DNA of 64,000 nucleotides. It comes from Bostrychus sinensis (Eukaryota; Chordata; Actinopteri; Gobiiformes; Eleotridae). The DNA lies in assembly GCA_020698575.1 (NCBI GenBank), contig CM036247.1, forward strand, positions 6,908,256-6,972,255, read 5' to 3'. Position numbers and translations under genes: made by a program. This document shows, piece by piece, positions 47,445-57,002 of this stretch. How positions within the stretch are numbered: position 1 is the first letter of the stretch; every line of letters starts with the position of its first letter. Under the pieces are notes generated by a model. That model made no database searches and was not told the origin of the DNA. It saw nothing but the letters and a program-made list of their open reading frames with translations.

Positions 47445-48185
47445 AGTCACAGGTACATGTAGTACATGTAGTAACATGTGGTACATGTAGTAACATGTAG
47501 TACATGTAGTAACATGCGGTACATGTAGTAACATGCAGTACATGTAGTAACATGCGGTACATGTAGTAACCTGTGGTACATGTAGTAACTTGTGGTACAT
47601 GTAGTAACATGCGGTACATGTAGTAACATGCGGTACATGTAGTAACCTGTGGTACATGTAGTAACTTGTGGTACATGTAGTAACATGCGGTACATGTAGT
47701 AACATGCGGTACATGTAGTAACCTGTGGTACATGTAGTAACATGTGGTACATGTAGTAACATGTAGTACATGTAGTAACATGTAGTACATGTAGTAACAT
47801 GTGGTACATGTAGTAACCTGCGGTACATGTAGTAACCTGTGGTACATGTAGTAACATGTGGTACATGTAGTAACATGTAGTACATGTAGTAACATGTAGT
47901 ACATGTAGTAACATGTGGTACATGTAGTAACATGCGGTACATGTAGTAACCTGCGGTACATGTAGTAACCTGTGGTACATGTAGTAACATGTGGTACATG
48001 TAGTAACCTGTGGTACATGTAGTAACCTGTGGTACATGTAGTAACATGTGGTACATGTAGTAACCTGTGGTACATGTAGTAACTTGCGGTACATGTAGTA
48101 ACCTGTGGTACATGTAGTAACATGTGGTACATGTAGTAACATGCGGTACATGTAGTAACCTGTGGTACATGTAGTAACCTATCAC
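47445..48185. repeat. 19-bp minisatellite, ~38 units
   Basis: Unit TACATGTAGTAACATGTGG, with AT/CC/TT and TG/CG/TA variants. Each unit has a palindromic TACATGTA and often a second ACATGT. Since 19 is not a multiple of three, each minus-strand frame cycles through all phases without a stop, giving three overlapping 234-270-codon frames that are not genes. Confidence 0.95.
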
Positions 48186-49162
48186 ATGCACAGCTGATCT
48201 CCACAACACTACCAAACTGCATACTGCAGACTTCATATTTGTGGTTAGCTCAACTGTTAGGGTTGTAAAAAAGTGTTTTGTGGTATATTGTGATATTTTG
48301 GGGGCACAATATTAAACATCATAATTCTTTATAGGTATCAATACATTTGTGACAACATCATGCATAATTAATGAGCTACATCTGTTCTGGTGGCAGGCCA
48401 TCAACACTAGTTTGGCTGCAGTTCCCAGGCTGGCCACTGGGGGTCCTGCGTTTTTTTTGTTTGTTTGTTTGTTTGTTTTTTAGCAGATTAATGTAATGTG
48501 GTGTTTTGTTTTTTTGAAAGATCTGAGAAACAGAAGAACACAGGGCTGATCACAGGTTAAGGTTAACAGCACCCACTGGTAGTAGACCTTTTTCACAAAA
48601 ACCGGAAGTAACTACGCGTCGCGTTATCCCATTTACCACTAGCGCTTGTTTAAGGTAAAATGGAGCAAGTGTTTTAAACAAGCTGACCAAATTTCACGCT
48701 TGCAGACGTAGTGACAGTTACAGAGGCAAGGACACTAGCAACAGCCAGACAAAGGCTACAAACGCTTTCATTAACAATTTTATCACAATAAAGGAATAGA
48801 GGAAAGTAAAGCAGAAAGCTGGAAGGCTATCAACAGTTAGCATTAGCTCACTACTGATGACAGCAGATAAACAATGTCGTATTCAGGCCTGTTAGACTGA
48901 CAATGTTTAAAATGAACTGTAAGAGCAATTATAATTAGGGGTGGGAATTGATAAGATTTAAACAATGTCAATGCCATTGTGGATTCTGCTTATCAATCCG
49001 ATTCTTTATCGATTCCTGATATATCTGTGAATAAAAATTAACTAGATTCGTGGCCATACAGTTTATTATGAAGCAGAAATAGAAGCTTATTTTTATTTTC
49101 ATGTGTGTGGGCCTATTTTAAACTGAACTAAACAGAAGTAACATGTATTGAATGCACAGCTG
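48186..49162. other. Repeat scraps, no gene
   Basis: 48455-48482 is a T/GTTT-rich run. About 48935-49020 starts AGGGGTGGGAATTGATAAGA and continues CAATCCGATTCTTTATCGAT, a teleost repeat end lacking its partner. Confidence 0.45.
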
Positions 49163-49394
49163 TTAAAGTTACACTGTGTAAGATTCCCGGTCTTGCGCCT
49201 CTAGAGGCCACAGGTGCCACTGCACCGTCGCAAAACGTAAACACTAGGGCCCCTCCTCCTTCTGAAACTGTGCGAGCGTGCGTCTATTTCCATCATTGTT
49301 TCAACTTTAGTTGACCTGCTGCTACCTTTGGAAGTTTGGACTGGATCTTCTATAGAGTTAGCGCTAGCGTTAGCTTATCAACAAATATTGCGTA

Positions 49395-49406
49395 ATGGTC
49401 GCAGTA
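49395..49406. repeat. Left TSD of the Rex3 LINE
   Basis: ATGGTCGCAGTA, repeated at 52772-52783. The empty site in the paralogous element reads AATGGTCGCAGTAAAAAC on the complementary strand near 61170-61187. Confidence 0.92.
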
Positions 49407-49554
49407 CTCCCCCTTGAACTGCCACCTTATCGTGGTGGGGGAGTTTGAGTGCCCGAATGATCCTAGGAGCTATGTTGCCTGGGGCATTATGCCCCTGGTA
49501 GGGTCTCCCATGGCAAACAGGTCCTAGGTGACGGGCCAGACTAAGAGCAGTTCA
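49407..49554 (+). ncRNA. HDV-like self-cleaving ribozyme candidate at LINE 5' end
   Basis: Nucleotides 1-7 (CTCCCCC, 49407-49413) pair perfectly with 31-37 (GGGGGAG, 49437-49443) as P1. Nucleotides 9-15 (TGAACTG, 49415-49421) pair perfectly with CAGTTCA (49548-49554) as P2. CCAC (49422-49425) pairs with GTGG (49432-49435) as P3 around a 6-nt loop. Between P1 and the P2 3' strand lies a long P4-like arm: GCCCG/CGGGC (49451-49455, 49532-49536), CCTAGG/CCTAGG (49462-49467, 49523-49528) and GGGGCA/TGCCCC (49481-49486, 49490-49495). CTAA at 49541-49544 sits where the catalytic C of J4/2 is expected. P1.1 is not obvious. HDV-like ribozymes are established at the 5' ends of R2 and some other non-LTR families. 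They release the element's 5' end from read-through transcripts. Confidence 0.7.
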
Positions 49555-49564
49555 TAAAGCCCTT

Positions 49565-52500
49565 ATGAGTAGATATATATCAAGGACCGTGACGTCGCCC
49601 GGTATGGCGCAGCCGGGGCCCCACCCTGGAGCCAGGCCTGGGGTTGGGGCTCGAATGCGAGCGCCTGGTGGCCGGGCCTTTGCCCACGGGGCCCGGCCGG
49701 GTACAACCCGAATGAGCGACGTGGGCCCGACCTCCTGTGGGCTCACCACCCGCAGAGGTAGCCGTAGGGGACCGGTGCAATGTGGATCGGGCAGCAGTCG
49801 AAGGCGGGTGCCTCGGCGACCCGATCCCCGGACACAGCTTCTAGCTGTGGGGACATGGAATGTCACCTCACTGGGGGGGAAGGAGCCTGAGCTTGTGCGG
49901 GAGGTTGAGAGATACCGGCTAGATATAGTCGGGCTCACCTCCACGCATGGCTTGGGCTCTGAAACCCAGCTCCTCGAGAGAGGTTGGACTCTCCACCACT
50001 CTGGCGTTGCCCACGGTGAGAGGCGGCGGGCTGGTGTGGGCTTGCTCATAGCCCCCCAGCTCAGCCGCCATGTGTTGGAGTTTACCCCAGTAAACGAGAG
50101 GGTCGCGTCCCTACGCCTTCGGGTTGGGGACAGGTCTCTTACTGTGGTTTGTGCCTACGGGCCGAATAGCAGTACAGAGTACCCGGCCTTCTTGGAGTCC
50201 CTGGGAGGGGCACTGGAAGGTGCACCGACTGGGGACTCCATTGTTTTGCTGGGAGACTTCAATGCCCACGTGGGCAGCGACAGTGACACCTGGAGGGGCG
50301 TGATTGGGAGGAACGGCCTCCCTGATCTGAACCCGAGTGGTGTTCTGTTATTGGACTTCTGTGCTAGTCACAGTTTGTCCATAACAAACACCATGTTCGA
50401 GCACAAGGGTGTCCATCAGTGCACGTGGCACCAGGACACCCTAGGCCGGAGGTCGATGATCGACTTTGTAGTCGTGTCATCTGACCTTCGGCCGTGTGTC
50501 TTGGACACTCGGGTGAAGAGAGGGGCTGAGCTGTCAACTGATCACCACCTGGTGGTGAGTTGGATCCGCTGGCGGAGGAGGAGGCCGGACAGACTCGGCA
50601 GACCCAAACGTATTGTGAGGGTCTGTTGGGAACATCTGGCTGAGCCTCCTGTCAGAGGGGTCTTCAACTCCCACCTCCGGGAGAGCTTTGACCAGATCCC
50701 GAGGGAGGTTGGAGACATGGAGTCCGAGTGGACCATGTTCTCCGCCTCTATTGTCGATGCAGCCGTTCGGAGCTGTGGTCGCAAGGTCTCTGGTGCCTGT
50801 CGTGGCGGCAACCCCCGAACCCGGTGGTGGACACCGGAAGTAAGGGATGCTGTCAGGCTGAAGAAGGAGTCCTATCGAGCCTGGTTGGCTCGTGGGACTC
50901 CTGAGGCAGCCGACGGGTACCGGAGGGCCAAGCGTGCTGCAGCCCGGGCGGTTGTGGAGGCAAAAACTCGGGTCTGGGAGGAGTTCGGGGAGGCCATGGA
51001 GGAGGACTATCGGTTGGCCTCAAAGAAATTCTGGCAAACCGTCCGCCGCCTCAGGAGGGGGAAGCAGTGCTTCACCAACACTGTTTACAGTGGAGGTGGG
51101 GAGCTGTTGACCTCGACTGGGGATGTTGTCGGGCGGTGGAAGGAATACTTTGAGGATCTCCTCAATCCCACCGACACGCCTTCCGTTGAGGAAGCAGAGG
51201 CTGGGGACTCAGAGGTGGACTCATCCATCACTCAAGCTGAAGTCACTGAGGTGGTTGGAAAGCTCCTCAGTGGCAAGGCACCGGGGGTGGATGAGATCCG
51301 CCCTGAGTATCTCAAGTCCCTGGATGTTGTGGGGCTGTCGTGGCTGACACGTCTCTGCAACATCGCGTGGCGGTTGGGGACAGTGCCTCTGGACTGGCAG
51401 ACCGGGGTGGTGGTCCCTCTCTTTAAGAAGGGGGACCGGAGGGTGTGTTCCAACTACAGGGGGATCACACTTCTCAGCCTCCCCGGGAAAGTCTATTCCA
51501 GGGTACTGGAGAGGAGAATTCGGCCGATAGTCGAACCTCGGATTCAGGAGGAACAATGCGGTTTTCGTCCTGGCCGTGGAACAGTGGACCAACTCTACAC
51601 CCTCTATCGAGTGCTCGAGGGTTCGTGGGAGTTCGCCCAACCAGTCCACATGTGTTTTGTGGATTTGGAGAAAGCGTTCGACCGTGTCCCTCGTAGCGTC
51701 CTGTGGGGGGTGCTCTGGGAGTATGGGGTCCGGGGCCCTTTGCTAAGGGCTGTCCGGTCCCTGTATGACCGGAGCAGGAGCTTGGTCCGCATTGCCGGTT
51801 GTAAGTCGGACCTGTTCCCAGTGCATGTTGGACTCCGGCAGGGCTGCCCTTTGTCACCGGTTCTGTTCATAATTTTTATGGACAGAATTTCTAGGCGCAG
51901 CCAAGGGCCGGAGGGTGTCAGGTTTGGGGACCACAGGATTTCATCTCTGCTTTTTGCGGATGATGTTGTTCTGTTGGCTTCCTCAAACCAGGACCTTCAG
52001 TGTGCACTGGGGCGGTTTGCAGCCGAGTGTGAAGCGGCTGGGATGAGAATCAGCACCTCCAAGTCCGAGGCCATGGTTCTCGACCGGAAAAGGGTGGTTT
52101 GCCCTCTCCAGGTTGGGGGGGAGTTTCTGCCTCAAGTGGAGGAGTTCAAGTATCTTGGGGTCTTGTTCACGAGTGAGGGAAGGATGGAGCGTGAGATCGA
52201 CAGGCGGATCGGTGCGGCGTCTGCAGTAATGCGGTCGTTGTATCGGTCTGTTGTGGTGAAGAAGGAGCTGAGCCGAAAGGCGAAGCTCTCGATTTACCGG
52301 TCGATCTGCGTTCCTACTCTCACCTATGGTCATGAGCTTTGGGTCATGACCGAAAGGACAAGATCCCGGATACAAGCGGCCGAAATGAGTTTCCTCCGCA
52401 GGGTGGCTGGGCGCACCCTTAGAGATAGGGTGAGGAGCTCTGTCACCCGGGAGGAGCTCGGAGTAGAGCCGCTGCTCCTCCACATCGAGAGGAGTCAGTT

Positions 52501-52741
52501 GAGGTGGCTCGGGCATCTGTTCTGGATGCCTCCTGGACGCCTCCCTGGGGAGGTGTTCCGGGCATGTCCCACCGGGAGGAGGCCCCGGGGAAGACCTAGG
52601 ACACGCTGGAGGGACTATGTCTCTCGGCTGGCCTGGGAACGCCTTGGGGTCCCCCCGGTAGAGCTGGAGGAAGTGTCTGTGGAGAGGGAAGTCTGGGCAT
52701 CTTTGCTTAGACTGCTGCCTCCGCAACCCGGTCCCGGATAA
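49565..52741 (+). CDS. Rex3/RTE LINE polyprotein: endonuclease plus reverse transcriptase
   Basis: An intact frame of 1058 residues. The start is the first ATG after an in-frame stop at 49529-49531, 10 nt beyond the ribozyme-like fold; Met14 is an alternative. Residues 1-90 are basic and Pro/Arg/Gly-rich. Residues ~93-335 form an APE-type endonuclease with GTWN (96-99), LGDFNAH (229-235) and the terminal STDHH (324-328). The usual catalytic Glu motif reads LTSTHG (124-129), without Glu. Residues ~560-880 are a reverse transcriptase: motif A FVDLEKAFD (catalytic Asp700), GLRQGCPLSPVLF (756-768), FADD (797-800) and FKYLGVLFTS (861-870). The C-terminus (~905-1058) has LRWLGHL and an Arg-rich RRPRGRPRTRWRDY segment. 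The protein nicks target DNA and copies element RNA at the nick. Codon use is G+C-rich compared with the A+T-rich surroundings. Confidence 0.95.
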   Translation: MSRYISRTVTSPGMAQPGPHPGARPGVGARMRAPGGRAFAHGARPGTTRMSDVGPTSCGLTTRRGSRRGPVQCGSGSSRRRVPRRPDPRTQLLAVGTWNVTSLGGKEPELVREVERYRLDIVGLTSTHGLGSETQLLERGWTLHHSGVAHGERRRAGVGLLIAPQLSRHVLEFTPVNERVASLRLRVGDRSLTVVCAYGPNSSTEYPAFLESLGGALEGAPTGDSIVLLGDFNAHVGSDSDTWRGVIGRNGLPDLNPSGVLLLDFCASHSLSITNTMFEHKGVHQCTWHQDTLGRRSMIDFVVVSSDLRPCVLDTRVKRGAELSTDHHLVVSWIRWRRRRPDRLGRPKRIVRVCWEHLAEPPVRGVFNSHLRESFDQIPREVGDMESEWTMFSASIVDAAVRSCGRKVSGACRGGNPRTRWWTPEVRDAVRLKKESYRAWLARGTPEAADGYRRAKRAAARAVVEAKTRVWEEFGEAMEEDYRLASKKFWQTVRRLRRGKQCFTNTVYSGGGELLTSTGDVVGRWKEYFEDLLNPTDTPSVEEAEAGDSEVDSSITQAEVTEVVGKLLSGKAPGVDEIRPEYLKSLDVVGLSWLTRLCNIAWRLGTVPLDWQTGVVVPLFKKGDRRVCSNYRGITLLSLPGKVYSRVLERRIRPIVEPRIQEEQCGFRPGRGTVDQLYTLYRVLEGSWEFAQPVHMCFVDLEKAFDRVPRSVLWGVLWEYGVRGPLLRAVRSLYDRSRSLVRIAGCKSDLFPVHVGLRQGCPLSPVLFIIFMDRISRRSQGPEGVRFGDHRISSLLFADDVVLLASSNQDLQCALGRFAAECEAAGMRISTSKSEAMVLDRKRVVCPLQVGGEFLPQVEEFKYLGVLFTSEGRMEREIDRRIGAASAVMRSLYRSVVVKKELSRKAKLSIYRSICVPTLTYGHELWVMTERTRSRIQAAEMSFLRRVAGRTLRDRVRSSVTREELGVEPLLLHIERSQLRWLGHLFWMPPGRLPGEVFRACPTGRRPRGRPRTRWRDYVSRLAWERLGVPPVELEEVSVEREVWASLLRLLPPQPGPG

Positions 52742-52771
52742 GCGGAAGAAGATGGATGGATGGATGGATGG

Positions 52772-52783
52772 ATGGTCGCAGTA
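52772..52783. repeat. Right TSD of the Rex3 LINE
   Basis: ATGGTCGCAGTA. Its first four bases could also be counted as the last ATGG of the element tail. Confidence 0.9.
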
Positions 52784-52838
52784 AAAACAACTAATAACTG
52801 TATGAAAAAGCACGTTCTAAAGAAATAAAGAGGCTAAT

Positions 52839-53003
52839 TTACCTGCCCAACAATAAAGAAGCAAAAACGTGATCCGATTTGCAGCCTCTGTCTCTCATCT
52901 GACGCCAGCGAGCAAAAGTCTGTCCGATGTTGACTCTTGTCTGCGATCTGGTGCGGTCCCTTTCACATTTTCTTTTTCTTGCCTCGTCCGACATTGTCTT
53001 CAT
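52839..53003 (-). CDS. Small ORF with splice-donor end, TTAA element copy 1
   Basis: From ATG at 53003 the minus strand encodes 54 residues beginning MKTMSDEARKRKCERDRTRS. It continues through QTRVNIGQTFARWRQMRDR to a stop after LLLGR. It equals the ORF at 60947-61114 except for a 3-base, in-frame difference (one Glu missing). The last codons read GGC AGG TAA, so CAG|GTAAAT is also a good splice donor, and the real product may be a first exon spliced to something downstream. It is a short, very basic, probably helical segment. Function unknown; I recall similar segments in predicted teleost proteins but cannot name a family. Confidence 0.5.
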   Translation of the reverse strand: MKTMSDEARKRKCERDRTRSQTRVNIGQTFARWRQMRDRGCKSDHVFASLLLGR

Positions 53004-53092
53004 CTTCTTGTGTCCTTCGGCCCTGACGAACTGATGAAAATAACAACGCTAAAAGTAGCTTCCTGGTTATACTGCACCTCAAGTCGTTCCCT

Positions 53093-53102
53093 GTCACGTG
53101 AC
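53093..53102. promoter_or_regulatory. GTCACGTGAC E-box upstream of the small ORF, copy 1
   Basis: A palindromic CACGTG E-box with GT/AC flanks, the form bound by USF/MiT-TFE factors. It lies about 90 bp upstream of the minus-strand ATG and is conserved in copy 2 (60847-60856). Confidence 0.45.
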
Positions 53103-53275
53103 TCTTCCTCAACAGCGGAGCGCTCCCGGCCAAGTTGCGAGGGCGGTTTCTCAGTACGGAAGCCCCGCTCGGAGCAACAGATCGCGCCTCAGGCCTTATA
53201 ATCACTCAAAAAATCACAAAAACAAGTCAGTATGCTCCACATATTTAGGAGAAAAGTTACACAGTGTAACTTTAA

Positions 53276-53881
53276 ATTACTGGAAATGTATGCTTTTTAA
53301 ATAAATAGGATTTTGGCTTTAATATTAATTTAAGGGCAGCAGAAGCAGCTTTGCACCTGGCTGTCTGGAAAAAAACAAACAAAAACAAAACAAAAACGCT
53401 CATTAAACTTATTAAACTAAACAGTAGTCTGTGTTACAGGGAGGGGCCACATCAGAGTCAGACAGGTGAGGACAGGATTCAGTGTTTTCTACAGAGATTT
53501 TGCTCTACTGTATTTCTTTTGCAGGGGAATGAGCTCCTCCTTTTGAGACCCAAAAACTGGTACGCATTTATTTATCAAGTGACAAAAAAAGCTTACGTTT
53601 TTCAGTCATGTAATTAAAGAACATGCTGCTAGGGCTCAAGTTTTGAATATGATGGAAAATTATTGATGAAATAATGATAATGTAAATACATTTAGTGACA
53701 AAAGTCTTTAGTCAAATGATTTTAACTTTTCTGTGCTTTTTTATTTATTAAAATGGGGACAATTGGGACATGGTTTGCTGAAAACTGGGGCGTATGAGTG
53801 TTTTTACAGATATGTGTTGGGACATGGGACAAGGAGCCAAAAACCAGGACTACCCTGTTAAATAGGGACATCTGGTCACCC
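53276..53881. other. No gene recognised
   Basis: A/T-rich. 53366-53398 is an AAAC-rich run. No coding evidence. Confidence 0.4.
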
Positions 53882-53883
53882 TA

Positions 53884-55880
53884 CACTGTAAAAAAAACCT
53901 GTAAATTTTACGGTAAAAAATTGGCAGCTGTGGTTGCCAGAATTCTACCGTAAAAACTACAAGAGGCCTGTATTTAATTTTACAGTATAATTTTATGTAG
54001 GAGTTCTGGGCCACTGCTGAAGTTCTATCAAAAATGGACATTCCTTTAGGAGACGAGAAGTCTGCTCTTACCCACCAAGGATGCAAAACAAAGACATAAA
54101 TCTGTCCTTTACAAACTGCAGACCAATAATAATGCCAGAAGAGGCCTCCTCTCTTCTCTGATAAGAACCAGAGGCCTGACACATTTCATCTGTTTAAAAG
54201 ACTTTGTATGCATTAACATGTTACTTTACAGGAAAATGTCATAGCTATGTTTTGTGCAAACTGTTGAATGTAACATGTTTAAAGGTATGTAAATTGAAGT
54301 GGAGTAAGACACATTTCTTTTTATGACATTTATTTTGTGTCTAGCAGAGGTAATTTGAGTCCTCCACTATCAGTTCAAAGGGGGGGGGGGGGGGGGGGCG
54401 AGACACCCCTCCAGTCTTATCTTGGGGTGCGGCCCACATTCCTCAGTTCAGTCTTAGTTTCGTCTTCGTCTTGTCTTTGTCTCGTCTCGTCTCCGTCTCT
54501 CCTTCGTCTTTTAAGTTTAATTTTTCTTTTCTTCTCGTCTTTTTTGTTGCGTTAAGTTCACCTTGCCGGTGATAACATCTTTTCACAATAAGTCGCCCAA
54601 ACTTTTGTTCGAGTATCATTTTTGTAGTTTATTTTGAAAAGCCTCGCGCCGCGCAACATCCGCAAGTTTTAACAACCGCTGCCTTGACCAAAGCAGCTAA
54701 TTTAAGAAGTTATACTTCTAAAGCTTCGAATCGCTGTGAAAGGATTTTTATTGAATTTTTCATTTGGCATTAAAAGGGACATTTGCCATACTCTGAGACT
54801 TTGACGCTGCCTTACGCTGACAACAGCTAAACTCTCCCTGAGCAGCATCACGCTCCTGTTCAACATAACGGACACCTGGCGACTGGCTGTGGAGCTTGGA
54901 GGACACACCACGACCCGCAGCTTGGAGCCGGGAACACCAGCCCTGCTACACCCCGCGGCTCTAAAGGACAAAGAACAACATCCGAGCCCCTGGCTGAAAC
55001 CGGAGGCTGGCTGTCGTCACCACCTTCCCCTCCTGCTCCGAGCGCCGTAAGATCAGAGTTGTTATGTTGACAAAGTTGGCACTTATAGTCTCAGAGTCTA
55101 CTCCCTTATTCATAAATTTCCAATAATTTCATAAGTCAATTTATTACTTACTCCACTGCAGTTCATCATTAGTTAATCAATAATTCTGCGTAACGGTTCT
55201 GTTCATAATTACATTCCTTTCGATATTTACCTGTGCCTCAGTACACTATTCCACCTTATTGTGTAAATAAACGTTAAACTTAATCTAAATTAAGTTGAGT
55301 TTGGTGGTTATCTATTAAACTGAGTCCCTCCTGGTCAATCCTTCCCTCTTAAGACATTAGTTTAGGTGTTTTAATCTGCACATTACCGCAAGGCTAACTG
55401 GTACCAATGCGGAGTTATTACTCTTAATCTTTGTCTTAGTTCAGTGTATATATATTTATATATGTACCCTACATTTATCACAAATGTTGTTTTTACAGTT
55501 TTTGACTTGAGTTTTTATTATTATTTACTGCAAAATAAAGTTATTATCTTTAAAAAAAATAGGTTAATGTATATTTTAGTTTGTGACTTACGTTTTAATC
55601 AACATTTACTGTAAAATTTAAAGTTATTATCTTTTGAAAAGGTGTTAAACTGTAATAAACACAGGCCTCGATTTTTTTAAACAGTGCTATACTGTATACA
55701 TTACAAAAAATAAAACTAAAAAATACAATTTTGCCTTATTTTTTAATATTACAGTTAATTACAGTATTAATAACAGTATTATTATTAATAACAGTATTTT
55801 ACCAATATATCAACTACAGTCTTTTACTGTTGAGATTTTACAGATTTTTACCATGAAATCTACAGATATTTTTTACAGTG
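53884..55880. mobile_element. Possible 2-kb TA-flanked TIR element, CACTGTAAAA ends
   Basis: CACTGTAAAAAAAACCTGTA at the left and TTTTTTACAGTG at the right are inverted ends, with TA at 53882-53883 and 55881-55882. Both ends carry the subterminal TACGGTAAAA / TTTTACAG wording of a common fish MITE. The interior (~54340-55400) is of different composition, with a TCGTCT-rich tract, and may be a later insertion. No transposase was found. Confidence 0.45.
54380..54398. repeat. Poly-G run of 19
   Basis: Nineteen consecutive G, followed by CGAGACACC. Such runs are rare in this A+T-rich context and can form G-quadruplexes. Length may be affected by sequencing or assembly. Confidence 0.85.
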
Positions 55881-55882
55881 TA

Positions 55883-57002
55883 CTCCTGCTGCATCTGTAT
55901 AGTAGTCAGAGCAAAAACTTTATTTTAAACTTAAACTTATTTTTTGTCTCAGACATTTTGCGCCACTTTCCAGTTGCAGACTTCAACCCCATTGTGCTTG
56001 TTTGGGATGAAATGGTCAGAAGAATGAAAGCAAAGTCACACATTAAAGTTATTGTTTTTATACATATTTAACTACACCCCTAACTTTTTAGTCACAACTT
56101 TTACCCTAAGCATTTTCATGGTTACAATGATTAACTTCAGTCCTCATCATACATAGCAAAAAATTCATTCTGTTTATGAAATGTAACCCCTTAAATTCCA
56201 GTTTATGTGGTGCATACACATCCAGCACAAACAAGGCTCTGTTCAGTCTGGACACTTTTTCTACTTTGCCCTGATGTGCACATCTCTGTAAGAACTACAT
56301 TTTGGATTTGTGCTCATGCAAACACAAACAAACTCATTTCTCAACAAACACTTTCACACCAATTTATGACAACCCTAAAACACACCCAAATCATTTTAGT
56401 TCAAAAAATGTTTTTATTTGCTTTGTAGGCTTGATCATTTATACAAACACTAATGTGGCCATCTCCAAATTTATACCTCTGTCTACCATATATGGAGGAA
56501 ATGGCGCCACCTAGTAAAAAACAATAAAAACTAAAATTCCAATCCCTCGCTATCATGACTCCATGAAATACTTGATAAAAATGTGAAATTATATTGCGAT
56601 GACAGTGTATAATAAAAATGTAATTTTAATGGGAGTCAATGGCACAAAAAAATGTCTTACGGGTAAATGTGTGACTATTTTTTTAGACACTAAAATCTCA
56701 AATCCTCAAATCCTCAAATTCATACAGAAGCTATGACATTTGAAACAACACAGCAAAAGTTATCCACAAAAAACAGGTGCAAAACATCAAAAAATGTCTT
56801 AGGGCTGTAGGAGGGTTAAATCACATTATGACAGAATTAAATCAAAGTTTATCTTTTATTTAAGCTAAACATTTAAAGCTGAATCCCTGTGACCCACTTG
56901 TAGGTCCTGACCCACCAGTTGAAAATCACTGACGTAATTTGTTGTATGAGAGATATACAGTGTTAACCTTTCCTGCTTTGGCCTCCTAACCGTGGTTGGG
57001 GG
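55883..57002. other. No gene recognised
   Basis: Short frames at 56207-56514 overlap in different phases and have no motif support. Confidence 0.4.

Larger units (their letters stand above)
49407..52771 (+). mobile_element. Complete Rex3/RTE-clade LINE
   Basis: The 3365-bp element has a 158-bp leader (with a ribozyme-like fold), one intact 1058-codon ORF, a very short 3' UTR and a GATGGATGG tail (52751-52771). A 12-bp target-site duplication ATGGTCGCAGTA flanks it (49395-49406 and 52772-52783). The uninterrupted target is present in the paralogous TTAA element near 61180. With no stop or frameshift and near-perfect TSDs, the copy is young and could be autonomous. Confidence 0.93.
49167..53271 (-). 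mobile_element. TTAA-flanked TIR element, copy 1, split by Rex3
   Basis: Ends AGTTACACTGTGTAA and TTACACAGTGTAACT are inverted, with TTAA directly outside (49163-49166 and 53272-53275). Removing the 3365-bp LINE and one 12-bp duplication leaves about 728 bp. This matches the 734-bp copy at 60678-61411 in reverse orientation along its whole length. The minus strand carries the small ORF at 52839-53003. Confidence 0.88.

Noticed and set aside
47445..48185. p53 response-element array
   Set aside because: CATG cores recur, but the flanking bases do not fit RRRCWWGYYY.
47424..48236. Three overlapping minus-strand frames of 234-270 codons
   Set aside because: Produced by the stop-free 19-bp repeat in every phase. 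The encoded LLHVPQVTTC-type repeat is the same in all three frames.
51221..52813. Minus-strand frames of 127-276 codons opposite the LINE ORF
   Set aside because: Shadows of the intact plus-strand polyprotein in a G+C-rich coding region. None has a recognisable domain.
53884..55880. Host gene with exons around 54700-55050
   Set aside because: A donor-like GTAAGATC occurs near 55047, but no coding frame with domain support or matching acceptor could be seen.
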